A DNA stretch of 64,000 bases from Chitinophagaceae bacterium (GTDB lineage Bacteria > Bacteroidota > Bacteroidia > Chitinophagales > Chitinophagaceae). Position 1 is the first letter of the stretch, and each line of letters starts with the position of its first letter. Shown here one piece after another: positions 49,641 through 58,822 of the stretch. Below the pieces are notes generated by a model that searched no databases, was not told the DNA's origin, and was given only the letters and a program-made list of their open reading frames with translations. The stretch covers positions 2,191,001 through 2,255,000 of the forward strand of contig JADJPV010000001.1 of assembly GCA_016713085.1 (NCBI GenBank), given 5' to 3'. The translations under genes and the position numbers were made by a program.

Positions 49641-49940
49641 ATGAGCAACTTTCAACGCATCCCTGAAGCAAACGAACAAAAAGACAAACAACTTTGGGAG
49701 ATCGCTCAGAAAAGAGCGTCTTTTAAAACCCATCTTATTACGTATGTGTTAGTAAATACATTTCTCTGGATTATCTGGGCAATCACAGGTGGTCGGTCTT
49801 ATGGAAGTGGGGTGCCGTGGCCAGTTTGGTCAACACTTGGATGGGGTATTGGAATTGTATCGCATTACTTTGGTGCTTATGTTTATCCCAAAAGCAACAG
49901 TGTTGAACGTGAATATGAAAAACTGAAAAACAAACAATAA
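49641..49940 (+). CDS. 2TM-domain protein
   Basis: 99 aa from ATG 49641 (MSNFQRIPEANEQKDKQLWE). The Bacteroidota 2TM domain is visible: AQKRASFKTHLITYVLVNTF, a first helix with WIIWAITG, a PWPVWSTLGWGIG turn and a second helix ending YFGAYVYPK. Often found alone or fused to LytTR proteins; role unknown. The earlier in-frame start at 49587 overlaps the receptor gene and is rejected. Confidence 0.8.
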   Translation: MSNFQRIPEANEQKDKQLWEIAQKRASFKTHLITYVLVNTFLWIIWAITGGRSYGSGVPWPVWSTLGWGIGIVSHYFGAYVYPKSNSVEREYEKLKNKQ

Positions 49941-49968
49941 TCATTCTTTAATTCTTAAAACAAATAAC

Positions 49969-50606
49969 ATGAAACGTATACTTATCGCTGTTTTTTTCGC
50001 TGCTCTTTTTACCAACGCCTTTGCACAAAGTGAACGCTATGCAGGCGCCATGCAAAAAAACCTGGAAACATTTTCTGCAGCAAAATCACCGGCTGAAATG
50101 CATGATTTAAGCAATGCCTTTGAACGTATTGCCGATGCAGAAAAAACCCAATGGCTTCCTTATTACTATGCAGCCATGACGGAAGTGCTCAACGGATTTA
50201 TGGCTACAGATAAATCAGGAGCCGATGTAATTGCCGACCGTGCTGAATTGCTGATTAATAAAGCAGATGCACTGGAACCAAAGAATTCAGAAATTTCCTG
50301 CATTAAATCAATGATTGCTTCATTGCGTATGATGGTGGACCCGATGCAGAGATGGCAGCAGTATGGAGCATTATCATCACAGTTATTGGAAGAAGCAAAA
50401 GAAACAGGATCCAACCAATCCACGTCCGTTTGCATTGCAGGCACAAAACCTTTTATACACCTGCACAATTCGGCGGAGGATGCACAACTGCAAAACCAGT
50501 GGCAGAGGAAGGTGTAAAACTGATGAATACGTTCCAGGCAAAATCACCATTGCATCCAAACTGGGGAAAGACACAGTTTGATATGGTGTTAGGACAGTGT
50601 AAGTAA
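49969..50606 (+). CDS. Secreted helical-repeat protein of unknown function, frameshifted
   Basis: About 212 aa reconstructed. Signal peptide MKRILIAVFFAALFTNAFAQ, then TPR-like helices (PAEMHDLSNAFERIADAEKT, WLPYYYAAMTEVLNGFMA). An extra A near 50398 (EEAK, then KQDPTNPRPFALQAQNLL) and two missing bases near 50457 (LLYTPAQFGGGCTTAKPVAE) break the frame; it ends TQFDMVLGQCK at 50606. The gene follows the 2TM gene by 28 bp and has its own terminator. Function unknown. Confidence 0.7.
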
Positions 50607-50627
50607 GATAACTGAAACAAATACACG

Positions 50628-50655
50628 AAACCCGGCATTTAATCTGCCGGGTTTT
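50628..50655 (+). terminator. Terminator
   Basis: AAACCCGGCA (50628-50637) pairs with TGCCGGGTTT (50645-50654). Confidence 0.8.
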
Positions 50656-50746
50656 AAAAATTACGGCATCTAAAAGTGTACAGTCTGTGAATAACCTTTC
50701 AGCATAACAAAACGAACTTCAGTATCATTCATACAAATTTGCAACT

Positions 50747-51335
50747 ATGGATCAGGAACAATTTTCATCACCACAAGACAGCCTTCAGTTAATTGAAAGC
50801 ATGATCAATAAAGCGCAAAACCGTTTCAATGAAAATGGCCATTTGTATTTATTGTGGGGTTGGGTAATTTTTGTCTGCAGTATCAGTCATTTTATTGTGG
50901 ATTACTGGAACCTGTTCAGCAACCCGCAAATGGTATGGTTTCTTACATGGGGTGCATTAATTTATCAGACGATTTATATTGCCAGGAGAAAAAAGAAAGA
51001 ACGTGTAAGAACATACACCGATGATATTGTTGGGTGGGTATGGGTTGTATTTGTTATACTGATGGCACTGGTTGGTTTTATTGCAGGGAAAGGAAATACA
51101 TGGCAACTGATGTATCCGTTGTTCCTGGTATTATATGGTGTGCCCACATTCTTAACTGGTGTTATAATAAAGTTTCAACCTTTACAGGTTGGCGCAATCA
51201 GGTTGCTGGATACTGGCAGTTGCTTCAACCTTTGTGCCTGTTCAATTCCAGGTATTGTTCCTCACATTAGCTGTTTTATCGGCCTGGATTATTCCCGGAT
51301 ACCTGCTTCGTTCACGGTTTAAAAATCAAAACTGA
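50747..51335 (+). CDS. Membrane protein of unknown function, first of a paralogous pair (frameshifted)
   Basis: About 196 aa. The soluble N-terminus SPQDSLQLIESMINKAQNRF is followed by about five membrane helices. Near 51190 the frame is lost (LQVG) and the correct one continues GCWILAVASTFVPVQF to a stop at 51335 (RFKNQN). Close in layout to the next gene (SLxxIxxMIxxAxNxFxxxG...LWG). A CAAATTTG box lies just upstream of the start, giving a very short leader. Together with the next two genes it forms an operon ending in a winged-helix regulator. Confidence 0.65.
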
Positions 51336-51336
51336 T

Positions 51337-51994
51337 ATGGAAGAAAAAACAATTATCAGAAAGAGAAAGCCTGCTCATCATTCAGCAAATGATCAGCCGT
51401 GCAAAAAATGAATTTGTTGATACAGGAGTTGGTCCTATTCTCTGGGGAGCTGTGATTACCGTTTGCAGTTTGGTGCAGTTCCTGCAGATTCAGTTTGATT
51501 ACAGACTTCCGGTTGATATCTGGCTGCTGGCATTACTGGCCATTGTGCCGCAGATCTATATTTCAATTAAAGAAGGACGTGAACGTAAAGTAAAAGGCTG
51601 GGATCAGGATGTAATGAGTTATGTATGGCTTTGCTTTGGTGTAGGAATTTTCCTCGTGAACTTCGTTAACAATGTGGCTGCACATCAGCTCAATCCAATC
51701 TTAAGTGAATACAGTAAGTTATCAGGGAAAACCGATGTGCCCAACTTCTGGACCTATGGTACAAGTTATTTACTGTTTGTGTATGGTTATCCAACGATTG
51801 TTACAGGTGCAACAAGGAAATTTAAGCTGATGACCTTTGGCGGAATCTTTTGCTGGGTGAGTGCCATCATCACTGCCTTTACTGTAGCGAAAATTGATTT
51901 CTTATTCATGGCTTTGTCTGCAACACTGGCATGGCTTGTTCCCGGAATTATATTAAGACGAAAGTATTTATTACAGAAGGAAAAGAATGTTTAA
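51337..51994 (+). CDS. Membrane protein of unknown function, second of the pair (frameshifted)
   Basis: About 218 aa. ATG 51337 is separated by 1 bp from the previous stop and reads MEEKTI; after one extra base near 51350 the frame continues SERESLLIIQQMISRAKNEF and then five helices (GPILWGAVITVCSLVQFL and others), ending LLQKEKNV. The MI(N/S)xAxNxF...WG pattern shared with the preceding gene indicates a tandem duplication. Overlaps the regulator gene by 8 bp. Confidence 0.65.
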
Positions 51995-52271
51995 AGAATT
52001 AGATCCCATATTACATTCACAGCTCAGGTTGGCCGTTATGAGTTTACTTATTGGAGTAAAGGAAGCGGAGTTTACCTATATCAAAGAAAAAACCGGATCT
52101 ACTGCCGGTAATCTCAGTGTGCAGATCACCAAACTCAAAGAAGCAGGTTATGTAGAAGTAACAAAACAGTTTAAGGAAAATTATCCTCTTACTATCTGTA
52201 AAATCACTGCGCATGGTATCACTGCTTTTGAAGCGTATGTGAAAGCTTTGCAAAGCTATCTGCCCAAATAA
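51987..52271 (+). CDS. Winged-helix transcriptional regulator
   Basis: 94 aa, a single winged helix-turn-helix of the HTH_34/MarR-like kind: FKELDPILHSQLRLAVMSLL (helix 1), AEFTYIKEKTGSTAGNLSVQ (helices 2-3 with the recognition helix), and the wing ITKLKEAGYVEVTKQF. Short regulators of this type in Bacteroidota usually sit beside membrane proteins or transporters they control. The start overlaps the preceding gene by 8 bp, so translation is coupled. Confidence 0.88.
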   Translation: MFKELDPILHSQLRLAVMSLLIGVKEAEFTYIKEKTGSTAGNLSVQITKLKEAGYVEVTKQFKENYPLTICKITAHGITAFEAYVKALQSYLPK

Positions 52272-52541
52272 AGCCTTATCTCCGACGCTTTGGTCGGAGT
52301 CAGATATTTATCGTCTGACCTCCAACTCCTTCTCCAAAAGAGAAGGAACGGTACTCCACCGCTTCACTAAACTTTTTTCTGCAACATCATAGAAGGAATT
52401 TATATCATCACATATCATGCACTAAATATTGTTTAAACTTTTGTAAAAGTTAGGGCTGTGGGTTGATGGTCCCGCTTTCGGCGGGATCGGATGGGGGCTA
52501 AACCTTATCTTTACTGTGTTGTTATCAGAGCACCCAAGGTT
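52272..52541. other. Intergenic region with several hairpins
   Basis: Four perfect inverted repeats: CTCCGAC/GTCGGAG (52280-52299), GTCAGA/TCTGAC (52299-52319), TCCTTCTC/GAGAAGGA (52327-52347) and TCCCGC/GCGGGA (52470-52486). The first may terminate the preceding operon, though none has a T-run. No gene seen. Confidence 0.6.
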
Positions 52542-53477
52542 ATGGAATCAATTATCAAGGTTACCCATCTCTCAAAAGTTTTCAAGGAAATTACAGCAGT
52601 AAATGATCTGTCATTTACTGTAAAGAAAGGTGATGTATATGGCTTTCTCGGACAGAACGGAGCAGGAAAGTCTACCACCATTCGTATGCTGCTTACGCTC
52701 ATTGAACCAACTGCTGGCGATATTGAAATCTTTGGATATAATCTCAAACAGCACCGCAAAGAAATTCTAAGCAATACAGGCGCAGTGATTGAACGCCCTG
52801 ATTTATACAAATATCTTACTGCATACGAAACGCTTCATTTGTTTGCGCAGATGAGCGGAGTAAAGATTCCACGACAGCAATTAATGGAACAGCTGGAAAT
52901 GGTTGGTCTTGCCAACAGGGCTCACAGTAAAGTGCGTACATTTTCACAGGGAATGAAACAGCGTTTGGGGCTTGCCGTTGCATTGGTGCATAACCCGCAA
53001 CTGATTATGCTTGATGAACCAACCAATGGTTTGGATCCGCAGGGAATTGCTGATATCCGGAATTTAATTTTGATGCTGAGCCAGCAGATGAATAAAACAA
53101 TTTTGGTTTCATCACATTTGTTAAGCGAAGTGGAACAGATTGCCAATCGCATGCTCATCATTGATAAAGGACAAAAATTAGTAGAAGGAACCGTGAATGA
53201 ATTGTTTAACCCTGATGATACAGTTGTGTTTCTTGAAACTACTGACAATGCTGCCTGTGAAGCCATGCTTGCTGAAAGCAGTTATGCTCCGCAGGTAACA
53301 GGAGTTGATGCAGGTGGAATTAAAATTAAACTGAGAAAAGAAGAAGTGCCTGCTTTCACCAAAATGCTCATTGAACAAAATGTTCATGTGCTTGGGGTTA
53401 CTTCCCGTCATTCACTGGAAGATTATTTTTTAAAGATCACAACTGCCAACCAACATGTGGAGCCTTTTAAAAATTGA
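52542..53477 (+). CDS. ABC transporter ATP-binding protein
   Basis: 311 aa from ATG 52542 (MESIIKVTHLSKVFKE); the frame to 52491 includes the palindromic leader and is not used. Walker A GQNGAGKSTTIR, Q-loop region TGAVIERPDLYKYLTAYE, signature FSQGMKQRLGLA, Walker B LIMLDEPTNGLDPQGI and H-loop VSSHLLSEVEQ are complete. It belongs to the CcmA/bacitracin-type ABC-2 exporter ATPases, with a C-terminal domain to about residue 311. The adjoining permease gene overlaps its end. Confidence 0.93.
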   Translation: MESIIKVTHLSKVFKEITAVNDLSFTVKKGDVYGFLGQNGAGKSTTIRMLLTLIEPTAGDIEIFGYNLKQHRKEILSNTGAVIERPDLYKYLTAYETLHLFAQMSGVKIPRQQLMEQLEMVGLANRAHSKVRTFSQGMKQRLGLAVALVHNPQLIMLDEPTNGLDPQGIADIRNLILMLSQQMNKTILVSSHLLSEVEQIANRMLIIDKGQKLVEGTVNELFNPDDTVVFLETTDNAACEAMLAESSYAPQVTGVDAGGIKIKLRKEEVPAFTKMLIEQNVHVLGVTSRHSLEDYFLKITTANQHVEPFKN

Positions 53478-54330
53478 ATTGTTTAAAGTCTTTCGCCGCC
53501 CACGTACCTACATTGCGTTTATAGCAGTATGGGCAATTGTTTCATTAATACAGATTGCTATTTATGTTGATGGCGCCAAATACATCGATTTTGTATTGAA
53601 AGATGTAAAAGACAATTTTGATATAATCGGTAATCCGCTCAATGGCTATTTTGTCTGCTTTATTATTTTACAAACATTACTTATCCATGTTCCCTTGCTT
53701 GTTGCGTTGGTAAGCGCAGATATGATTGCCGGCGAAGCAAATATGGGAACGCTGCGCTTATTGATTACAAAACCCATCAGCCGCACAAAATTATTACTGA
53801 GTAAGTTTTTAGCATCATCTGTATATGCTGTCATCTTATTAATCTGGATTGCCATTCTTGGTCTGTTTCTTTCCATGCTCATATTTGGAACCGATGGGTT
53901 GTTGAATGCAAAAAGTTATGAGATTATTATCTTAAACGGCAATGACATTTTCTGGCGCTATATCCTGGCGTTTGCATTTGCTGCCATTGCATTAATAACA
54001 GTAGCTGCACTTGGTTTTTTCTTTTCCATTTTTGCAGAAAATTCACTGGGCCCGATTGTTGCAACTATGAGTGTGATCATTGTGTTTACTATTCTTACAA
54101 CACTTGATATTCCTTTGTTTCAAAGCGTGAAGCATTTGTTCTTTACTTCACACATGATTGGATGGAAAGGGTTTTTTGAAATGAAACTGGATGCAGATGG
54201 TGTTTCTATTCCCGGAACCATCCGTAATTTACCGGCAGTGTTGCGGAGTGCAGGTGTTTTACTGCTGCATACGTTTTTGTTTGTGGGGGGAGCTATTTTT
54301 ATTTTTAACCGGAAAGATGTGTTGAGCTAA
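53455..54330 (+). CDS. ABC-2 type transporter permease
   Basis: 291 aa. First residues MWSLLKIELFKVFRRPRTYI mark the cytosolic start typical of ABC-2 permeases, then six membrane helices (notably about 17-40, 75-98, 115-150, 175-205, 208-230 and the last near 270). SADMIAGEANMGTLRLLITK, followed by PISR, is the family's EXE-type coupling segment. Overlaps the ATPase gene by 23 bp, so the two form one exporter; substrate unknown. Confidence 0.9.
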   Translation: MWSLLKIELFKVFRRPRTYIAFIAVWAIVSLIQIAIYVDGAKYIDFVLKDVKDNFDIIGNPLNGYFVCFIILQTLLIHVPLLVALVSADMIAGEANMGTLRLLITKPISRTKLLLSKFLASSVYAVILLIWIAILGLFLSMLIFGTDGLLNAKSYEIIILNGNDIFWRYILAFAFAAIALITVAALGFFFSIFAENSLGPIVATMSVIIVFTILTTLDIPLFQSVKHLFFTSHMIGWKGFFEMKLDADGVSIPGTIRNLPAVLRSAGVLLLHTFLFVGGAIFIFNRKDVLS

Positions 54331-54340
54331 AACTTATAGA

Positions 54341-55032
54341 ATGAAACAATTAATCACTTTATTTCTTACTTCATACCTCTTACTTCATACCTCTTACTCT
54401 TCAGCGCAAACTGCAGCTGATTTGGTGAAAAAGTAAAAGCCAAGATGGACAGGGTGAACGATTATGTTGCTGCCGGAAAAATGAAAACAGATGTGGTGTT
54501 CATTAAAGCTCCTGTTGCCAATATCAAATCTTATTATAAAAAACCAAATCGTTTTAAAATAAAAAGGGATGGAGGAATTTCATTGTTACCAAAGGGTGGT
54601 GTAAGCGTAAATGTAAGTTCATTACTGCTTACCGATGATTACACAGCAATTGATGCAGGACAAACTACTCTCAACAAAATACCTGTAAGAATTATTAAAC
54701 TGCTTCCGTTGAATGATAACAGTGATGTGGTATTAACGACAATGTATATTGATGAAGCCAACCTGCTCATCCGTAAATCAAGCACAACCACAAAAGATAA
54801 CGGAACCTTTGATATGGAAATGCAGTTCGGAAAATATGCCGAATGGGGACTGCCCGATAAAGTGATCTTCTCCTTTAATACAAAAGACTATAAACTGCCC
54901 AAAGGAATTACACTGGAGTATGATGATGGCAGTAAGAAACAGGAACTGCCCAAGAATAAAAAAGGGAAAGTGGAAATCAGCTATAGTTCCTATATCATCA
55001 ACAAAGGAGTAACTGATGAAATGTTGAAATAA
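54341..55032 (+). CDS. LolA-like periplasmic protein, one frameshift
   Basis: About 230 aa. ATG 54341 opens a signal peptide ending YSSAQ; the codons of the signal include a 14-bp tandem repeat (54365-54392, two copies plus part of a third). One A missing from the run near 54430 creates a false stop; adding it joins DLVKK to VKAKMDRVNDY. The mature part (NIKSYYKKPNRFKIKRDGG, MYIDEANLLIRK, WGLPDKVIFSFNTKDY) fits the LolA/LolB-like half-barrel fold of outer-membrane lipoprotein-sorting proteins. Ten bp after the permease gene, so probably part of the exporter operon. Confidence 0.7.
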
Positions 55033-55045
55033 AACGAATGACTAA

Positions 55046-56164
55046 TTACTCCCGGCTACCGGCTGTATTACTCCTTTCCTCTTCCAGTTTTTCATCAACC
55101 ACTCTTGCAAACATCGAAGCACTGATTTTTTTCATCGGGTTACTTCTTGCTTCTGCATAACCATTTCTGCTGCGGAAAATATCAATGGCGGTAAACATCG
55201 ATGCCAGTAAAGAACTTTCATCTGCTTTACCTTTTCCTGCAATATCAAAAGCAGTTCCATGATCGGGACTGGTGCGGATACCAGTTAATCCAGCCGTATA
55301 ATTTACACCTTCACCAATGGCCAGTGATTTAAACGGAATCAAACCCTGATCGTGGTACATAGCCAGTACTGCATCAAATTTTTCAAACTGACCTCTTGCA
55401 AAAAATGCATCAGCACTGTAAGGTCCAAAGCAAAGGATGTCATTTTGCTTGGCATCTTTTATAGCGGGCTTAATAATTTCTTCTTCTTCTTTTCCAACCA
55501 ATCCTTCATCACCTGCATGAGGATTTAAACCAAGCACAGCAATTTTTGGCTTATCAATTCCAAAATCTTTCTTCAGTGACTGGTTGATGATTTTGAGTTT
55601 ACTGAGAATAGCTTCTCTTGAAAGATGACCTGCCACTTCAGCAACAGGAACATGTTCAGTTACCAGTGCCACACGTAAATTTTCTGCCACCATAAACATC
55701 ACCACATCATTTGCTTCAAAAGCGGCTTTCAGGTAAGGAGTGTGTCCGGTATAGGGAAAGCTTTCTGAGTATACATTCTTTTTATGAAGCGGAGCTGTTA
55801 CCAAAACATCAATCTGTTTTTCTTTCAGTGCATATACGGCAGCCGTTAATGATTTAATGGCATACTGTCCGCCGGCATCGGTTAACTGTCCGGGAGTTAT
55901 GCTGATTTCTTCTTCCCAGCAGGTGTACATATTCACCATTTTTGGATTGAGGCGTTGGAAATCCTTTACAGCCTGGTAGTTGAAATTGCCATCATTAATG
56001 GACTTTTTATAGAAATTAATGAGTTTACTTGATCCAAAAACAACAGGAGTGCAGAGCTCCAGCAGGCGGTTGTCACTTAATGCTTTAATGATAATTTCAG
56101 GGCCGATACCATTAATATCGCCGCAGCTGAAGCCAATAACCGGTTTTTTTTCAGTATTTGTCAT
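55046..56164 (-). CDS. pdxA: 4-hydroxythreonine-4-phosphate dehydrogenase
   Basis: 372 aa; pyridoxal phosphate biosynthesis enzyme that oxidises 4-phosphohydroxy-L-threonine with NAD. Family motifs: GFSCGDINGIGPEIIIKAL at the N-terminus, TAPLHKKN, FPYTGHTPYLK, LGLNPHAGDEG, MYHDQGLIPFK and SPDHGTAFDIAGKGKADESS with the metal-binding His residues. Length slightly above the usual 330, mainly from the C-terminus. Convergent with the LolA-like gene with a 13-bp gap. Confidence 0.96.
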   Translation of the reverse strand: MTNTEKKPVIGFSCGDINGIGPEIIIKALSDNRLLELCTPVVFGSSKLINFYKKSINDGNFNYQAVKDFQRLNPKMVNMYTCWEEEISITPGQLTDAGGQYAIKSLTAAVYALKEKQIDVLVTAPLHKKNVYSESFPYTGHTPYLKAAFEANDVVMFMVAENLRVALVTEHVPVAEVAGHLSREAILSKLKIINQSLKKDFGIDKPKIAVLGLNPHAGDEGLVGKEEEEIIKPAIKDAKQNDILCFGPYSADAFFARGQFEKFDAVLAMYHDQGLIPFKSLAIGEGVNYTAGLTGIRTSPDHGTAFDIAGKGKADESSLLASMFTAIDIFRSRNGYAEARSNPMKKISASMFARVVDEKLEEERSNTAGSRE

Positions 56165-56360
56165 ATTGTGTATCTATGCAGCAAATGTAACGGAATGATT
56201 TGTAAGGGATGCAGTTGCCCGGTAAAAATACCAGCCCCGGAATTATATGTTTCTACTGGTTTTGAATAGGGAAAAAAAGGGAGCCGATAAGTGTTTATTC
56301 ATGACCCATTTTTAGGATTTGAAATCAGGGGAGAGTAATTTGCAGTAAATCTTAATCCCC

Positions 56361-56759
56361 ATGAAAATTGTAATCATCGCTGTAGCTGCAGCATTAAGTG
56401 CAGGTATTACACAGGCAGATAATAATATTCCGGCAAGCAAATCAACTATCGTTGTCTCAGCAAAACCGGTTGTACAGGAATTTGGATATTTCCGTGTTCA
56501 CCGTATGGGCAGGGATGCATCACTGAACTGGTCTGTTTCAGATGCTTCTACCGTTGCTTATTTTACCATTGAGCGTTCTTACGATGGTTCTTATTTTGAA
56601 ACAATTGACCAGGTGGCATGCGACGGTGATGCTACACTTAAATATCGTGATGTAAACTGTTTCCCCGGCTATATTTATTACCGCATAAAAGCACATCAAA
56701 CAGATGGCAGCGTTGTAACATCTCCTGTGGAGCTGTTACATCTGGTTGCTAAAAAGTGA
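56361..56759 (+). CDS. Small secreted FnIII-like protein
   Basis: 132 aa. Signal peptide MKIVIIAVAAALSAGITQA, then one beta-sandwich module (DASLNWSVSDASTVAYFTIE, then RSYDGSYFETIDQV, ending YYRIKAHQTDGSVVTSPVEL). The same module precedes the sorting signal of T9SS proteins, including the SdrD-repeat protein and the next gene, but here it stands alone with no sorting signal. Function unknown; expected periplasmic or surface. The next T9SS gene begins 68 bp downstream. Confidence 0.7.
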   Translation: MKIVIIAVAAALSAGITQADNNIPASKSTIVVSAKPVVQEFGYFRVHRMGRDASLNWSVSDASTVAYFTIERSYDGSYFETIDQVACDGDATLKYRDVNCFPGYIYYRIKAHQTDGSVVTSPVELLHLVAKK

Positions 56760-56827
56760 TAATTATCATTGGGGCTGTCTTGAAAAATGGCAGCCTCATT
56801 TCCTTTTTTCTTACAAAATCCGTTACT

Positions 56828-58771
56828 ATGAAACAACTTTTACTCAGTTTGTTTCTCTTCTTCATATTAGTTACCAGTCATATACAGGCCCAGGTTACAA
56901 CAGCACGGATCAAGGCGGGCTTTGGTGTAGATGCAGATTTGAGAAGCAATTTCTTTGATGGATTTTTACAGGCAGGTAACGACGATTGGTTCAGTAATAC
57001 AGTTGGTGGCGGTGGTATTCATATTATCGACACTACAGGTGCATCCTATATTTTAAACAGATACACAACTTTGCCTGCCACACGTATGCAGCCTTTTTTC
57101 AGGGGGATGCGTTATCCGCAGTTTTCTATCGTCAATAACAAGATGCTGATCGATGCTATTTTTATCCGTGATCATCATGGCGATGATTCAACCGTATTTG
57201 CCTCAGGAAGTAACAAAAACGGAATGAACCCAAATGCCTGGTCAACTCCTGTATCACAGGGCATTCCTGATAAAAATGATATCCTCGACATGTTTATGCA
57301 TGTTCGCAGGGATGGGATTAACTCAACTGACTCCTTATGGTTTTTTGGCGGCCTTTCTCTTGATAATACAACAGGCAACCGCTATTTCGATTTTGAAATG
57401 TATCAAACAGATATTTATTACGATAAACCATCATTGAAGTTTTATGGTTACGGCCCCGATGACGGACATACTTCCTGGGAGTTTGATGGAGCAGGAAATG
57501 TAACACGAGCAGGTGATATCATCTTTACTGCGGAATATGGAAGTTCATCATTAACTGCATTAGAAGCAAGAATATGGATCAATCAGAGTTCCTTATCCAT
57601 TACCCCTGCAAACTTTAGCTGGGGTGGAGATTTTGATGGTGCGAATGCAGGGGCAACCTATGGCTATGCAAGTATTACACCTAAAACAGCCGGTGATTTT
57701 TATACAGGCTTACAGTGTGTTAATAATACATGGGCTGGTCCTTTTTCTGTGGTACTTCAAAATAATTCTGTTGTTACCAACTATTCTTCCAAACAGTTTA
57801 TGGAGTTTTCAGTAAACCTCAGCAAGCTTGGTCTTGATCCATTAGTAACTATTGGCGATGCATGTGCACTTCCTTTCAGAAGAATATTGGTGAAATCAAG
57901 AGCATCTACCTCATTTACTGCTGAACTGAAAGACTTTGTGGGTCCTTTCAGTTTTTTCCGTGCACCAAGAGCTGAAATTGCAACCGATTTTCCTGTTCTC
58001 TGTCAAAATGGTGTAGGTGAAATATGGGTAACCAATCCTGTCTCAACTTCACTGTACACATGGAGCACAACAAACGGAAACATCACCGGTGATACAATTG
58101 GCGACAGAATTACAGTTGACGGGGCAGGTACCTATATTGTAAGGCAGGAATTAATGGATAGTTGCGGATCAACCTATGCGTCTGATACAATATCCATTGC
58201 AATGAATAATTTTTGTAATGTATTAAGCGGTAAGCCATATAATTTCACAGGCAAACTGTTTGGACAAATTGTTCAGTTGAAATGGAACAATGCGTATACG
58301 GCTGGAGATATCTTTGAAATTGAACGGAGTGAAAATGGATTAAATTTTTATGCAGTAAAAACGGTGGAGGCCAGCAGCTCCGGAGCGTACAGTATAACAG
58401 ATCAGTTAAACAGCCTTCTCAAAAACGAATTGTTTTACAGGCTGAAGATTACCGGCTCAGCCGGAAGGGTATATTACAGTAATATCATTCGTATACAGCT
58501 CCCATCCGGTTCAGAAATGTTTATCAGCATTACGCCAAATCCCGTAGCCGATCATTTTCGTTTAGGATTCTTTGTTCAATATCCTTCCGATGCAGAAATC
58601 AGTATCGTTAACAGCACCGGGGCAATTGTTTACCATGCAAATGAAAAAACAAAAGCAGGAATGAATGAATGGTTCATCAGCAAAACAGCCACCTGGAAAC
58701 CGGGGCAATATATCCTTCAGGTGAAATCATCTGACAATGTTTACCTCAAACGATTCATCATCTTACAGTAA
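56828..58771 (+). CDS. Secreted protein with T9SS type A sorting domain
   Basis: 647 aa from ATG 56828 (MKQLLLSLFLFFILVTSHIQ then AQ; signal peptide). The body is beta-rich; SLDNTTGNRYFDFEMYQTDI and VNNTWAGPF are recognisable but not assignable to a family. Near the C-terminus are the FnIII-like module (VQLKWNNAYTAGDIFEIERS) and a sorting domain (ISITPNPVADHFRLGF ... PGQYILQVKSSDNVYLKRF). It should be exported by T9SS to the cell surface. Ends in a weak terminator before rsmA. Confidence 0.82.
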   Translation: MKQLLLSLFLFFILVTSHIQAQVTTARIKAGFGVDADLRSNFFDGFLQAGNDDWFSNTVGGGGIHIIDTTGASYILNRYTTLPATRMQPFFRGMRYPQFSIVNNKMLIDAIFIRDHHGDDSTVFASGSNKNGMNPNAWSTPVSQGIPDKNDILDMFMHVRRDGINSTDSLWFFGGLSLDNTTGNRYFDFEMYQTDIYYDKPSLKFYGYGPDDGHTSWEFDGAGNVTRAGDIIFTAEYGSSSLTALEARIWINQSSLSITPANFSWGGDFDGANAGATYGYASITPKTAGDFYTGLQCVNNTWAGPFSVVLQNNSVVTNYSSKQFMEFSVNLSKLGLDPLVTIGDACALPFRRILVKSRASTSFTAELKDFVGPFSFFRAPRAEIATDFPVLCQNGVGEIWVTNPVSTSLYTWSTTNGNITGDTIGDRITVDGAGTYIVRQELMDSCGSTYASDTISIAMNNFCNVLSGKPYNFTGKLFGQIVQLKWNNAYTAGDIFEIERSENGLNFYAVKTVEASSSGAYSITDQLNSLLKNELFYRLKITGSAGRVYYSNIIRIQLPSGSEMFISITPNPVADHFRLGFFVQYPSDAEISIVNSTGAIVYHANEKTKAGMNEWFISKTATWKPGQYILQVKSSDNVYLKRFIILQ

Positions 58772-58779
58772 ATAGTTTC

Positions 58780-58805
58780 AAAGCCCTTCCTGTGAACGGC
58801 TTTTT
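58780..58805 (+). terminator. Weak terminator between the T9SS gene and rsmA
   Basis: AAAGCC / GGCTTT with a 12-nt loop and five Ts. Confidence 0.4.
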
Positions 58806-58810
58806 ACTGC

Positions 58811-58818
58811 TACTTTTG
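58811..58818 (+). promoter_or_regulatory. -7 box of rsmA
   Basis: TACTTTTG matches TAnnTTTG exactly and ends 4 nt before the rsmA GTG, so the mRNA would be leaderless or nearly so. No clear TTTG upstream. Confidence 0.5.
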
Positions 58819-58822
58819 CAGC

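Noticed and set aside
54365..54398. 14-bp tandem repeat as a phase-variation switch in the LolA-like gene
   Set aside because: Losing one copy aligns the start with the mature frame on paper but puts a stop in the way; a missing A near 54430 explains the break better.
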